The notes below the pieces were generated by a model. It worked only from the letters and a program-made list of their open reading frames with translations, ran no database searches and was not told the origin of the DNA. 42,122 nucleotides of DNA from an uncultured Nitratifractor sp. (lineage in GTDB: Bacteria > Campylobacterota > Campylobacteria > Campylobacterales > Sulfurovaceae), in contig CAMZLH010000023.1 in the NCBI GenBank assembly GCA_947311565.1, positions 1 to 42,122 of the forward strand, given 5' to 3'. A program made the translations under genes and the position numbers. Below, piece by piece: positions 18,215-25,357 of the stretch (position 1 is the first letter of the stretch; each line of letters starts with the position of its first letter).

Positions 18215-20419
18215 TTACAATAATAAAGTTACTCTATATGCTATGAAGCTCATAACCCACGCAGCTGTAGTTGTAAATACAAACAGATATACAACATACT
18301 TAAAGCCCCCAGACTCTTTGGCAAAGACCATGCTTGCTGCAAAACATGGTAGGTATAGCATTACAAACACTATAAACGAAACTGCAACAGGCAAGGTTAG
18401 CTCTTTAGCTATTATCTCTTTTAAACTATGGCTACTCTCATCAACTTCACCTATAGAGTATAACACTCCAAGTGTTGAGACTACTACCTCTTTTGCTGCA
18501 AGCCCAGCCTCTAGTGCAACTGAAAGTCTCCAGTCAAAGCCTAATGGAGCGAAGAAAGGCTCTGTAGCTTTACCAATTTGACCCAAATAGCTCTGCTCTA
18601 ACTCTTTTTGTTTTAACTCTAAAGCCAAGCTTTTTTTCTCTTCGCTACTATCTGTTTTTTCAATTTTGCTCTGATAAGTTAGCTCTAAATTACTATTTTT
18701 TGGGTAGTTACTTGCAAACCACACAAACATAGAAGCTAGTAGTATAAATGTTCCTGCCTTTTTAATATACCCCTTTGCATTCGAGTAGACAGTGTGCCAA
18801 ATTAATTTAAAACTTGGCAACCTGTACTTTGGCATCTCCATAACAAATGGTTCATCTTTGCTACGAAAAACTAATACACGAAGTAGTTTTGCCATAATAA
18901 GACCAAAAATAGCACCACTAACATATATTAAAAACAGTACATTTCCAGCTACACTCTGGCTGAAAAATGCCCCTGTAAATAGAACATAAATAGGTAATCT
19001 TGCTCCACAGCTCATAAAGCCAATTATAAATAGTGTTATTAATCTATCTTTTTCACTCTTTAGCGTTCTTGCAGCCATATATGCAGGAACAGAGCATCCA
19101 AAGCCTGTAACAAGAGGGATAAAGCTCTTGCCATGAAGTCCAAATTTATGAAAGAAGCCATCTAGCAAAAAAGCAACCCTACTCATGTAACCAGTTGTTT
19201 CAAGCAGTGCAATACCTATATACAAAATTATAATATTTGGTAAAAATAGTAACACTGCACCAACACCACTAATAATACCATCTACAACCAAGCTTCTAAT
19301 ATCATCATTGCTAATAAAGCCTCCAATAAAGTCACCAAATGCACCTATAGCACTATCTATATACTCCATTGGTAAGTTACCAAACTCAAAAGTTGCTTGA
19401 AAAAGTAACCACATAAATAGTAAAAATATTGGTAAACCAAATAGTTTATGCACCAACACAGAGTCTATCTTTTGTGTTAAACTTAAACTCTTAGGCTGAG
19501 CTTTTTGATTAACAACCTCTAGCACTACTCCTCTAGCAATACCATTATGCTCAATAGCTTTAATTTCATTTATATCTTTAGTCTCTAAGTGAGTATAAAT
19601 ATGCTCTAATGCATCTTGAATAAGAGGAAAAAGCTCTACCATTATTGGGTTTTCATGTATCTGCTTATAGACTTTTTCATTTTTTAAAAGCAAAGCAATC
19701 GCAACTTCTCTATTTGTTAAATCTTTGTAGCTAAAGCCCCTTTCACTTAAGAACTTCTCTACTTTTATAATCTCCTCTTCTAAAAAATCACTATAGACTA
19801 AGTTATTTGGCTCTCTAGCATTATCTGCTACCGTATGAACAGTGTCTAAAAGCTCATCTATACCCTCTTTATTTTTAGCCGATACAATAACTGCATCTAC
19901 CCCAAGAAGCTTTTTAAACTGCGCTAGATCAATATCTATACCATCACTTCTTGCCTCATCTGCCATATTTAAAGCAACTACAACTTTTTTATTTAGCTCT
20001 AAAAGCTCGGTTGTAAGTAGTAAATTTCTCTCTAAATTTGTGCTGTCAACTACATTTATAATAACATCGTAATCTTCATTTAATAAAAAATCTTTGGCTA
20101 CTATCTCCTCTTGCGAGAAAGCCTCTAGCGAGTAAGTTCCTGGTAAATCTATTAAATCAAATTTATGGCAGTGGTGCTCAAAACAGACCTCTAAAGAGTC
20201 AACCGTAACACCACTAAAGTTACCAACCTTTCCTTTATTTGTGCCACTTAGTGCATTAATAAGCATAGATTTTCCAACATTTGGTTGCCCTGCCATTACA
20301 ACTTTTATAGCCCCAAGGCCTGTTGGTTTACCACTATTTTCAAATGTGCAATAATTCTCTTTTTTCTCTTTTACTCTATTTTGTAACTCTACATCTTCAC
20401 AACTATTGCAACCTGCCAT
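18215..20419 (-). CDS. feoB: Ferrous iron transport protein B
   Basis: A 734-residue inner-membrane ferrous iron transporter with an N-terminal GTPase. G motifs are visible: GQPNVGKS at 44-51, GVTVD at 70-74, DLPG at 91-94 and NMAD near 154. A helical GDI-like region follows, then the membrane part with two gate regions; the second-gate signature GFGCSVPAYMAARTL is near 445. The N-terminus has an extra stretch of about 32 residues with Cys at 4, 7 and 24, which canonical FeoB lacks. The start overlaps the feoA stop by one base, so the pair is coupled. Iron control by the Fur-type dyad upstream of feoA is very likely. Confidence 0.95.
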   Translation of the reverse strand: MAGCNSCEDVELQNRVKEKKENYCTFENSGKPTGLGAIKVVMAGQPNVGKSMLINALSGTNKGKVGNFSGVTVDSLEVCFEHHCHKFDLIDLPGTYSLEAFSQEEIVAKDFLLNEDYDVIINVVDSTNLERNLLLTTELLELNKKVVVALNMADEARSDGIDIDLAQFKKLLGVDAVIVSAKNKEGIDELLDTVHTVADNAREPNNLVYSDFLEEEIIKVEKFLSERGFSYKDLTNREVAIALLLKNEKVYKQIHENPIMVELFPLIQDALEHIYTHLETKDINEIKAIEHNGIARGVVLEVVNQKAQPKSLSLTQKIDSVLVHKLFGLPIFLLFMWLLFQATFEFGNLPMEYIDSAIGAFGDFIGGFISNDDIRSLVVDGIISGVGAVLLFLPNIIILYIGIALLETTGYMSRVAFLLDGFFHKFGLHGKSFIPLVTGFGCSVPAYMAARTLKSEKDRLITLFIIGFMSCGARLPIYVLFTGAFFSQSVAGNVLFLIYVSGAIFGLIMAKLLRVLVFRSKDEPFVMEMPKYRLPSFKLIWHTVYSNAKGYIKKAGTFILLASMFVWFASNYPKNSNLELTYQSKIEKTDSSEEKKSLALELKQKELEQSYLGQIGKATEPFFAPLGFDWRLSVALEAGLAAKEVVVSTLGVLYSIGEVDESSHSLKEIIAKELTLPVAVSFIVFVMLYLPCFAASMVFAKESGGFKYVVYLFVFTTTAAWVMSFIAYRVTLLL

Positions 20420-20643
20420 TATTGTGCCTCCACTTCAATATCTTTTGCTTCACTATCTCTAAGAGCTACTAAGGTATTTCCAATCTTAACCTCTATTGTA
20501 GCTTTGCTTAAAGAGCAATCAACCACCTCTATAGTTGCCCCTCTAACAATTCCAAGAGAGAATAGTCTCTGCTTTAGTGCTCCACTAGCTTTAAGACCCT
20601 TGACTACACCCTTTTGCCCTTTACTTAACTTAGTTAACTCCAC
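20419..20643 (-). CDS. feoA: Ferrous iron transport protein A
   Basis: A 74-residue SH3-like protein that works with FeoB. The family stretch runs from LSKGQKGVVKGL through LKQRLFSLGIVRGATIEV to the final IEVEAQ, with normal length. AAGGAGAGG lies just upstream of the ATG (on the minus strand). It is the first gene of the feoAB transcript and lies 24 bases from the Fur-type dyad. Confidence 0.92.
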   Translation of the reverse strand: MELTKLSKGQKGVVKGLKASGALKQRLFSLGIVRGATIEVVDCSLSKATIEVKIGNTLVALRDSEAKDIEVEAQ

Positions 20644-20667
20644 AAACCTCTCCTTATTATAATAACC

Positions 20668-20703
20668 GATAATTGTTATCAGTTGTTAATGATAACAATT
20701 ATC
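20668..20703. promoter_or_regulatory. Fur box between feoAB and an amidase-like gene
   Basis: A perfect 14-base inverted repeat (GATAATTGTTATCA at 20668-20681 and TGATAACAATTATC at 20690-20703) with an eight-base centre. Both arms match the GATAAT/ATTATC hexamers of the classical Fur consensus. It lies in the divergent region and could repress both transcripts when iron is sufficient. The binding protein is inferred from the motif and the feo context. Confidence 0.85.
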
Positions 20704-20746
20704 ACTTTAAATATTGCTTAACAAAAATTTATGATATAATAACACT

Positions 20747-21361
20747 ATGATAAAAAATAAGAGTGCCGTAGTAATATCTTCAATAATATTTACCTTAATT
20801 ACTCTAGCAATAATATGGCACAATATAAAGCCTATATCTATAGTTATTCAAGCTGGGCATGAAGGTAGACAAACAGGAAATACAGGCTCTAGTTTAGGTA
20901 AAATTAAAGAGGTAGATTGGAATATATATATCGCAGATGAAGTAGCAAAAACTCTAAATAAATGGGGTTTAGATGTAAAAAGAGTTGGTGCAGACCCAAA
21001 ACCAATTAAGTGTAAAGTAGCAGTTGCTATACATTTTGATGGCTCTAGTAGAGTATGTAAATCAGGAGCTAGTATTGGATACCCAAATAGTAAATCTAAA
21101 GCATTAGCTAAAAGGTGGGAGAGTAACTATAGAGCTTACTTTCCATTTAACTGGCAAAGAGATAACTTTACAAGAAATTTAAGCGATTACTACGGATATA
21201 AAGTAATTAAAGCAGATAAATTTTTAGTTTTAGAACTAGGAGAAATTAGCTGTAAAAAACAGATAAAGTGGCTTAAACCCAGACTTAAAACCATCGCACA
21301 CTTAATTGCAGCAACTATTGCAAAGGAGTTTGGCTACAATGCGTATATTAAGCTTAAATAG
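20747..21361 (+). CDS. N-acetylmuramoyl-L-alanine amidase-like (Amidase_3 fold) protein
   Basis: A 204-residue protein with one N-terminal signal-anchor helix (VVISSIIFTLITLAIIW) and a periplasmic domain resembling zinc-dependent Amidase_3 enzymes. Candidate zinc ligands are H38 in IQAGHEGR, E55 in KEVDWN and H96 in AIHFDGS; E163 or E166 in LVLELGEIS would be catalytic. The domain is short but the order and spacing fit. It would cleave the peptide from peptidoglycan glycan strands. It is divergent from feoAB across the Fur-type dyad, so it may respond to iron. Its 3' end overlaps the convergent purN by eight bases. Confidence 0.7.
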   Translation: MIKNKSAVVISSIIFTLITLAIIWHNIKPISIVIQAGHEGRQTGNTGSSLGKIKEVDWNIYIADEVAKTLNKWGLDVKRVGADPKPIKCKVAVAIHFDGSSRVCKSGASIGYPNSKSKALAKRWESNYRAYFPFNWQRDNFTRNLSDYYGYKVIKADKFLVLELGEISCKKQIKWLKPRLKTIAHLIAATIAKEFGYNAYIKLK

Positions 21362-21899
21362 CTAATAAAATAGCCTCTTTTAGAGCTATTTTTTCTATCT
21401 CTCTTATCTTACTATAGTAATCTTCAAAAATTAAATTATCTTTATTAATAGACTTTTGTACTATAATTTCGCCACCATCTAGTTCGCTTGTAACATAGTG
21501 AACACTAACTCCACCATCTATATGCTCATCGCTAAAGCTTTTTTCTATTGCATTTAAACCTTTATGTCTAGGTAGTAGCGATGGATGAAGATTTATTGCT
21601 AAAATACTATTAGTAAAGTTTTTTGTTAAAATACGCATAAACCCAGCTAGTACAGTTAATGTTGCGCCACTATTTTTAATATGCTCAACAATAACACTAT
21701 CAAAATACTCTCTACTTTTATACTCTTTAGAGCTCTCTATAACAAGAGGTATCTCAAACTCTTTTGCATAATCAATGCCACCAGCATCTGGATTATTTGT
21801 AAGAGCTAATACAACTTCTACTTCTCTGTTATGAAGATTTTCTAATATATATTTAAAATTAGTTCCGCTACCACTAAATAGTACTGCTATCTTTTTCAT
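21354..21899 (-). CDS. purN: Phosphoribosylglycinamide formyltransferase
   Basis: A 181-residue enzyme that transfers the formyl group of 10-formyl-THF to glycinamide ribonucleotide, the third step of purine synthesis, in the cytoplasm. The start AVLFSGSGTNF is the phosphate loop. The catalytic Asn-His pair is N103 and H105 in INLHPSLLPRHKG, and the Asp is D141 in VTSELDGGEII. Length is slightly below the usual 190-210. It is a single minus-strand gene. Confidence 0.93.
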   Translation of the reverse strand: MKKIAVLFSGSGTNFKYILENLHNREVEVVLALTNNPDAGGIDYAKEFEIPLVIESSKEYKSREYFDSVIVEHIKNSGATLTVLAGFMRILTKNFTNSILAINLHPSLLPRHKGLNAIEKSFSDEHIDGGVSVHYVTSELDGGEIIVQKSINKDNLIFEDYYSKIREIEKIALKEAILLAI

Positions 21900-21950
21900 A
21901 TCGTAATTGTAGCTAATTATTACTTTGTATCATATGCACAACACAGCCAA

Positions 21951-22037
21951 TAGTAAGTTACTATCTAAAAATTAATATGTTACTTTTATGTAAATAGTTA
22001 CTATTATATCTATTGATATATAGCTATAGTAGTAACT
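21951..22037. promoter_or_regulatory. Cluster of AGTTACTAT-type boxes before the CAP lipoprotein gene
   Basis: The region holds a 13-base palindrome TAGTAAGTTACTA at 21951-21963, a direct AGTTACTA at 21996-22003 and an inverted TAGTAACT at 22030-22037, with a partial GTTACT near 21979. The last box lies 60 bases before the CAP gene. The repeats suggest a regulator-binding array in the divergent purN/CAP region, but the base composition makes chance repeats easier. Confidence 0.4.
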
Positions 22038-22096
22038 TTAAAGCAATTTCATAGTACTATTATCTCTAGTAAACAAATAACTCAAAAGGCTTAAAA

Positions 22097-22657
22097 ATGA
22101 AATATATTTCTATATTAGCTCTTCTTATATTCACAGGCTGTAACGATATTGTATCTCAAATAGGAGACGATAGCCAATCTGACTCTGGTGATCAAGATAT
22201 TCAAGTTACATATTTAGAGTTAATAAATAGTATTAGAGAGACAGATCAAGTCTGTGGAGATAAACTATATAAAGCAACACATAAACTAGTATGGAATGAC
22301 TCTTTATACAAAGCATCATTAGAACACTCTAGAGATATGGCGATAAATAGCTTTCTAAGTCACTATGGCAGCTACTCTGGAGACGATATTACAGCTCACG
22401 CTATGAATCTAAATAGTGGCAGTGATATGACAGATAGAGTAGTATATAATGGTTATACTGACTATATCAGGGTTACAGAAAATATTGCTGCAGGAGAATC
22501 TTTAGATAGCCCTCAAAAGGTATTAGACCTATGGTTAAGAGCAACAGAACATTGCGTTAATATCATGGATCCACATGTTGATGATGTAGGTATGGCAACT
22601 TTTAAAAGCAGAGATCAATATAAAAATTACTGGACTGTAGATTTTGGAGCAAGATAG
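22097..22657 (+). CDS. CAP-domain (SCP/PR-1) lipoprotein
   Basis: A 186-residue exported protein. The signal MKYISILALLIFTGC ends in a clear lipobox with Cys at 15, followed by an acidic linker and a CAP domain from about 38. CAP signatures seen are the His of SHYG in FLSHYGSYSG, TENIAAGE, the HCVNIMDPHVDDVGMA motif and YWTVDFG at the end. Bacterial CAP proteins are envelope or extracellular proteins whose activity is mostly unknown. It stands alone, with a region of repeated boxes upstream. Confidence 0.88.
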   Translation: MKYISILALLIFTGCNDIVSQIGDDSQSDSGDQDIQVTYLELINSIRETDQVCGDKLYKATHKLVWNDSLYKASLEHSRDMAINSFLSHYGSYSGDDITAHAMNLNSGSDMTDRVVYNGYTDYIRVTENIAAGESLDSPQKVLDLWLRATEHCVNIMDPHVDDVGMATFKSRDQYKNYWTVDFGAR

Positions 22658-22699
22658 TTAAAATAATTTAGATATAATTTTACAAAAAAAGGAAGCTAA

Positions 22700-23038
22700 A
22701 TGGAAAATTTACCAGCTTGCCCTAAATGTGGCAGTGAATATACTTATGAAGATGGAGATCTTATTATCTGTCCAGAGTGTGCTTACGAATGGAATCCAAA
22801 TGCAGAAGATGAGAATAAATTAGTTGTGAAAGATGCTCATGGTAATATATTAAATGATGGCGATAGTGTGACTGTAATCAAAGATTTAAAAGTAAAAGGA
22901 AGCTCTAGCGGTATTAAGGTTGGAACTAAAATTAAATCTATTAGATTAGTAGAGGGTAATGATGGACACAATATAGACTGCAAAGTGCCAGGTGTAGGTG
23001 CTATTAAACTAAAACAAGAGTTTGTTAAAAAAGCTTAA
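22700..23038 (+). CDS. yjdM: PhnA/YjdM-family zinc-ribbon protein
   Basis: A 112-residue protein with an N-terminal zinc ribbon (C7/C10 and C24/C27: CPKC and CPEC) and a C-terminal SH3-like domain with [15 protein letters not shown] and [10 protein letters not shown]. This matches the family once named PhnA in E. coli, now YjdM. Despite the old name there is no proof of a phosphonate role, and no other phosphonate gene is nearby. AAAGGAAGC precedes the ATG. A hairpin follows the stop. Confidence 0.9.
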   Translation: MENLPACPKCGSEYTYEDGDLIICPECAYEWNPNAEDENKLVVKDAHGNILNDGDSVTVIKDLKVKGSSSGIKVGTKIKSIRLVEGNDGHNIDCKVPGVGAIKLKQEFVKKA

Positions 23039-23046
23039 TACTCTTT

Positions 23047-23071
23047 ACCTATCGCCATTAAAGCGATAGGT
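23047..23071. terminator. Hairpin between yjdM and cytochrome b561 genes
   Basis: A nine-base perfect stem (ACCTATCGC at 23047-23055 and GCGATAGGT at 23063-23071) with a seven-base loop lies between two convergent genes and can serve both. It is GC-rich for this DNA, but the flanking T tracts are short. Confidence 0.65.
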
Positions 23072-23073
23072 GA

Positions 23074-23604
23074 TTAAAACTTCATTCTATCTACTGCACA
23101 TTTTTTAGTACTAATTCTATATCCTATTACACCAACAATATGCATAACAATTAATACAATTAAAGCTGTTGTAGCAAATTCATGTACCTCGCCAAATAGC
23201 TCTGTATTTTCTGTTATTTTATATATAGATAGATCTTTACCAAAAATTGCAATCTCTCCTATATTTGCACTGCTTGCTGTTAAAACCCCACTAATACCTA
23301 CAATAAATAGTGTAATATAAATTAATATGTGGTTTGCATTTGCCAATATTTTTTTTAAACCAACACTATATAGCGGCTCTATTTTACTCTTTTCACCTTT
23401 TGCTAAGAGTACTCTTATAACGGTTAAAAGTGTAGCCACAATACCAATAATTATATGCATTTTAAACTGAAGTAACTGATCTAAGCTCATTTTTGACTCT
23501 AGCTCTGGTAAATTAAGCGACGCACCAATTAATAAAAATGCAATAATAACCCCATGTATCCAGTGTAGAGTCACAAACTTTTTACTATACTTACTATTAT
23601 TCAT
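23074..23604 (-). CDS. Cytochrome b561-type membrane protein
   Basis: A 176-residue protein with four membrane helices. It resembles bacterial cytochrome b561 (CybB-like), a di-heme or mono-heme electron carrier that reoxidises quinol or other donors at the inner membrane. His residues at helix positions typical for heme ligation are seen: H14/H17 (LHWIHG), H50 (KMHIIIG), H92, H141 (GEVHEF) and H155 (VMHIVG). Which pairs bind heme cannot be told by eye. It is a single-gene unit. Confidence 0.85.
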   Translation of the reverse strand: MNNSKYSKKFVTLHWIHGVIIAFLLIGASLNLPELESKMSLDQLLQFKMHIIIGIVATLLTVIRVLLAKGEKSKIEPLYSVGLKKILANANHILIYITLFIVGISGVLTASSANIGEIAIFGKDLSIYKITENTELFGEVHEFATTALIVLIVMHIVGVIGYRISTKKCAVDRMKF

Positions 23605-23765
23605 ACTAATCCTTTTGTTAAAACAAAATTATGCATTAAAGAGTTCTCCTACTCAAAGACATAACTATGTTTATAATATTTTTTACTCTAGAAATTATAT
23701 CAAGTTAATATAAACTAAGTATGTATTGATATAGTAGACCTCTTTTATAACCCTATAAAAGAGTA

Positions 23766-23853
23766 TGGCAGAGAGGAAGGGATTCGAACCCTCGGTAGAT
23801 TGCTCTACACAGACGTTCCAGGTCTGCACCTTAAACCGCTCGGACACCTCTCT
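23766..23853 (-). tRNA. tRNA-Ser(GGA)
   Basis: An 88-base tRNA on the minus strand. The acceptor AGAGAGG pairs with CCTCTCT, followed by discriminator G and an encoded CCA. The anticodon loop CTGGAAC gives GGA (plus-strand 23817-23819). A long variable arm, as in serine tRNAs, and the TTCGAAT T-loop are present. Confidence 0.95.
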
Positions 23854-23884
23854 ATAAATAAAATGTAGTTGTGAATTGTCTATA

Positions 23885-23906
23885 ACGAAAAAACCCTCTT
23901 CGGGGT
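23885..23906 (-). terminator. Rho-independent terminator of the SRP RNA
   Basis: On the minus strand a short ACCC/GGGT stem with a CGAAGA loop is followed directly by TTTTTT. It lies at the 3' end of the SRP RNA. Confidence 0.75.
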
Positions 23907-23986
23907 ACTGTGGCACACAAAGATAGAAGGTGGGCTGCTACATTCCTGTCCTGACCCGCTATCTCCCAACTCTGTTGCACAGCTCC
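23902..23986 (-). ncRNA. ffs: Signal recognition particle RNA, small bacterial type (4.5S)
   Basis: The minus strand carries the conserved Ffh-binding core GGTCAGGACAGGAA followed by TGTAGCAGCC, with the symmetric and asymmetric internal loops of helix 8. An AGATAG/CTATCT helix and an outer GCTGTG/CACAGT helix extend it to about 85 bases. It forms the RNA of the particle that targets membrane proteins through Ffh and FtsY. Ends are approximate; the 5' end could lie up to about 15 bases further upstream. Confidence 0.9.
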
Positions 23987-24058
23987 AAAAAGGGCAGTGT
24001 GATTATACCATAAAATATTTAATTTGGGTATAATTGTAAAAAAAAATTGGAGAATTTT

Positions 24059-25354
24059 ATGCACTCATTCGCCCCAGAGATAACTTTAATAACAATTTTA
24101 GCTATTGTTGTGCTATCAGATGCTATTGCAAATAGACTTAAGATTCCATCTGTATTTCTACTACTAATTGGCTCATATTTTATCTATACTTACTTTAGTT
24201 TTGCTGTACCTATAGATTTAGTTAGTAATTTCTCTACTATAATACTATTTTGTATACCTTTAATATTTATGGGAGATGCTTTACATTTACACTTTAGCGA
24301 TATTAAAAAACATGCATGGAGTATCTTCTTTTTAGCAGTTGTTGCTGTAGCCCTCTCTATCTCTATAGGAGCTAGCCTACACTACTTTAATATCTTTGAA
24401 GGCCTAAGCTTAGGTGCTTATGTAGCACTTTTTGCTATAAATATGGCTACAGATGCAGTTAGTGTACAATCTGTATTATCTAGATTTAATCGAATAAAAC
24501 ATGATATAAAAGTCCTAATAGAGGGCGAAAGTTTAGGAAATGACGCAACAGCTGTAATAGCATTCTTTTTTATAGGACTTCCATGGATGATTGATGGCAA
24601 AATTAATGCTACTAGTGCCGCTTTAGATGCACTTAGAGTTTTTAGCGTAAGTACTCTAGTAGGTCTATTAATTGGTTATCTTTTCTATATGGTTATGAAA
24701 CTATATTCAGATAAAAGAGGAGAGTTGTTTTCCTTTATTATTGAGGCATATCTTGCATATGTTCTTGGTGAAGAGCTTCATATTAGTGGTATACTAACAC
24801 TAATAGTTGCAATTATAGCAACCAAAGCATGGATAGATTTTGACCTTAATGAAGACAACTCTAAAAAACAAAAAAGCTTCTTAAGAACTGCAAGACTTAG
24901 TAAAATTCAAAGTACATCAAAAGATAGATTAGAGTACATATATGAGATGGCAAAAGAGTTTGGATATATAGCCTCGGTTGTAATCTTTTTTGCCTTAGCA
25001 GAGATGGTAGACTTTCATAAGCTTTGGGAGTATAAGAGCGAAATTATTATAATGTTCTTAACAACTACAATAATTAGAGCTACTATGATGGCAAAATTTG
25101 CATTTATTGGGGCAAAAACTCAACAAATTGCACCTGTAGGTAAAGAGGGGTGGTTTATATTAACATTCTCAGGTATGAAGGGGGCTCTATCTATTATTTT
25201 AGTACACCTAATACCTGATAGCTTCGAATATAAAGAGCTTTTTGAAGCAGTAACAGTTGGTGTTGTTGTACTATCTATCTTTGTTTATGGTTTAACTCTA
25301 TGGGCATACTTTACTCTCTTTAAAAAAGATAAAGAGAGTAAACTATTTAAATAA
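24059..25354 (+). CDS. CPA1-type cation/proton antiporter (NhaP-like)
   Basis: A 431-residue membrane protein with about twelve helices. The core motif EGESLGNDATAVIAFF corresponds to the ND region of CPA1 antiporters (ESLFNDGTA in NhaP). TDAVSVQSVLSRF and the late GMKGALSIILVHLIP segment are also typical. It would exchange Na+ or K+ for H+ across the inner membrane; the ion is not determined. I chose ATG 24059 rather than TTG 24047 because TTGGAG lies at proper spacing before the ATG and the TTG is part of it. The C-terminal tail is short, so there is no regulatory TrkA domain. Confidence 0.82.
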   Translation: MHSFAPEITLITILAIVVLSDAIANRLKIPSVFLLLIGSYFIYTYFSFAVPIDLVSNFSTIILFCIPLIFMGDALHLHFSDIKKHAWSIFFLAVVAVALSISIGASLHYFNIFEGLSLGAYVALFAINMATDAVSVQSVLSRFNRIKHDIKVLIEGESLGNDATAVIAFFFIGLPWMIDGKINATSAALDALRVFSVSTLVGLLIGYLFYMVMKLYSDKRGELFSFIIEAYLAYVLGEELHISGILTLIVAIIATKAWIDFDLNEDNSKKQKSFLRTARLSKIQSTSKDRLEYIYEMAKEFGYIASVVIFFALAEMVDFHKLWEYKSEIIIMFLTTTIIRATMMAKFAFIGAKTQQIAPVGKEGWFILTFSGMKGALSIILVHLIPDSFEYKELFEAVTVGVVVLSIFVYGLTLWAYFTLFKKDKESKLFK

Positions 25355-25357
25355 GAG

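Noticed and set aside
17853-22096. Possible CRISPR array from the repeated short boxes
   Set aside because: The repeats are two or three copies of 8-17 bases with unequal spacing; no array of 25-40 base repeats with unique spacers exists anywhere in the window.
22700-23038. Phosphonate metabolism from the name PhnA
   Set aside because: The family name is historical; no phosphonate genes are nearby and the protein is only a zinc ribbon with an SH3-like domain.
24047-24058. TTG start for the antiporter
   Set aside because: The TTG is part of the TTGGAG ribosome-binding site for ATG 24059.
23695-24064. Two open frames on the minus strand of 70-73 codons
   Set aside because: They run through tRNA-Ser(GGA), the SRP RNA and its terminator; the products are meaningless translations of RNA genes.
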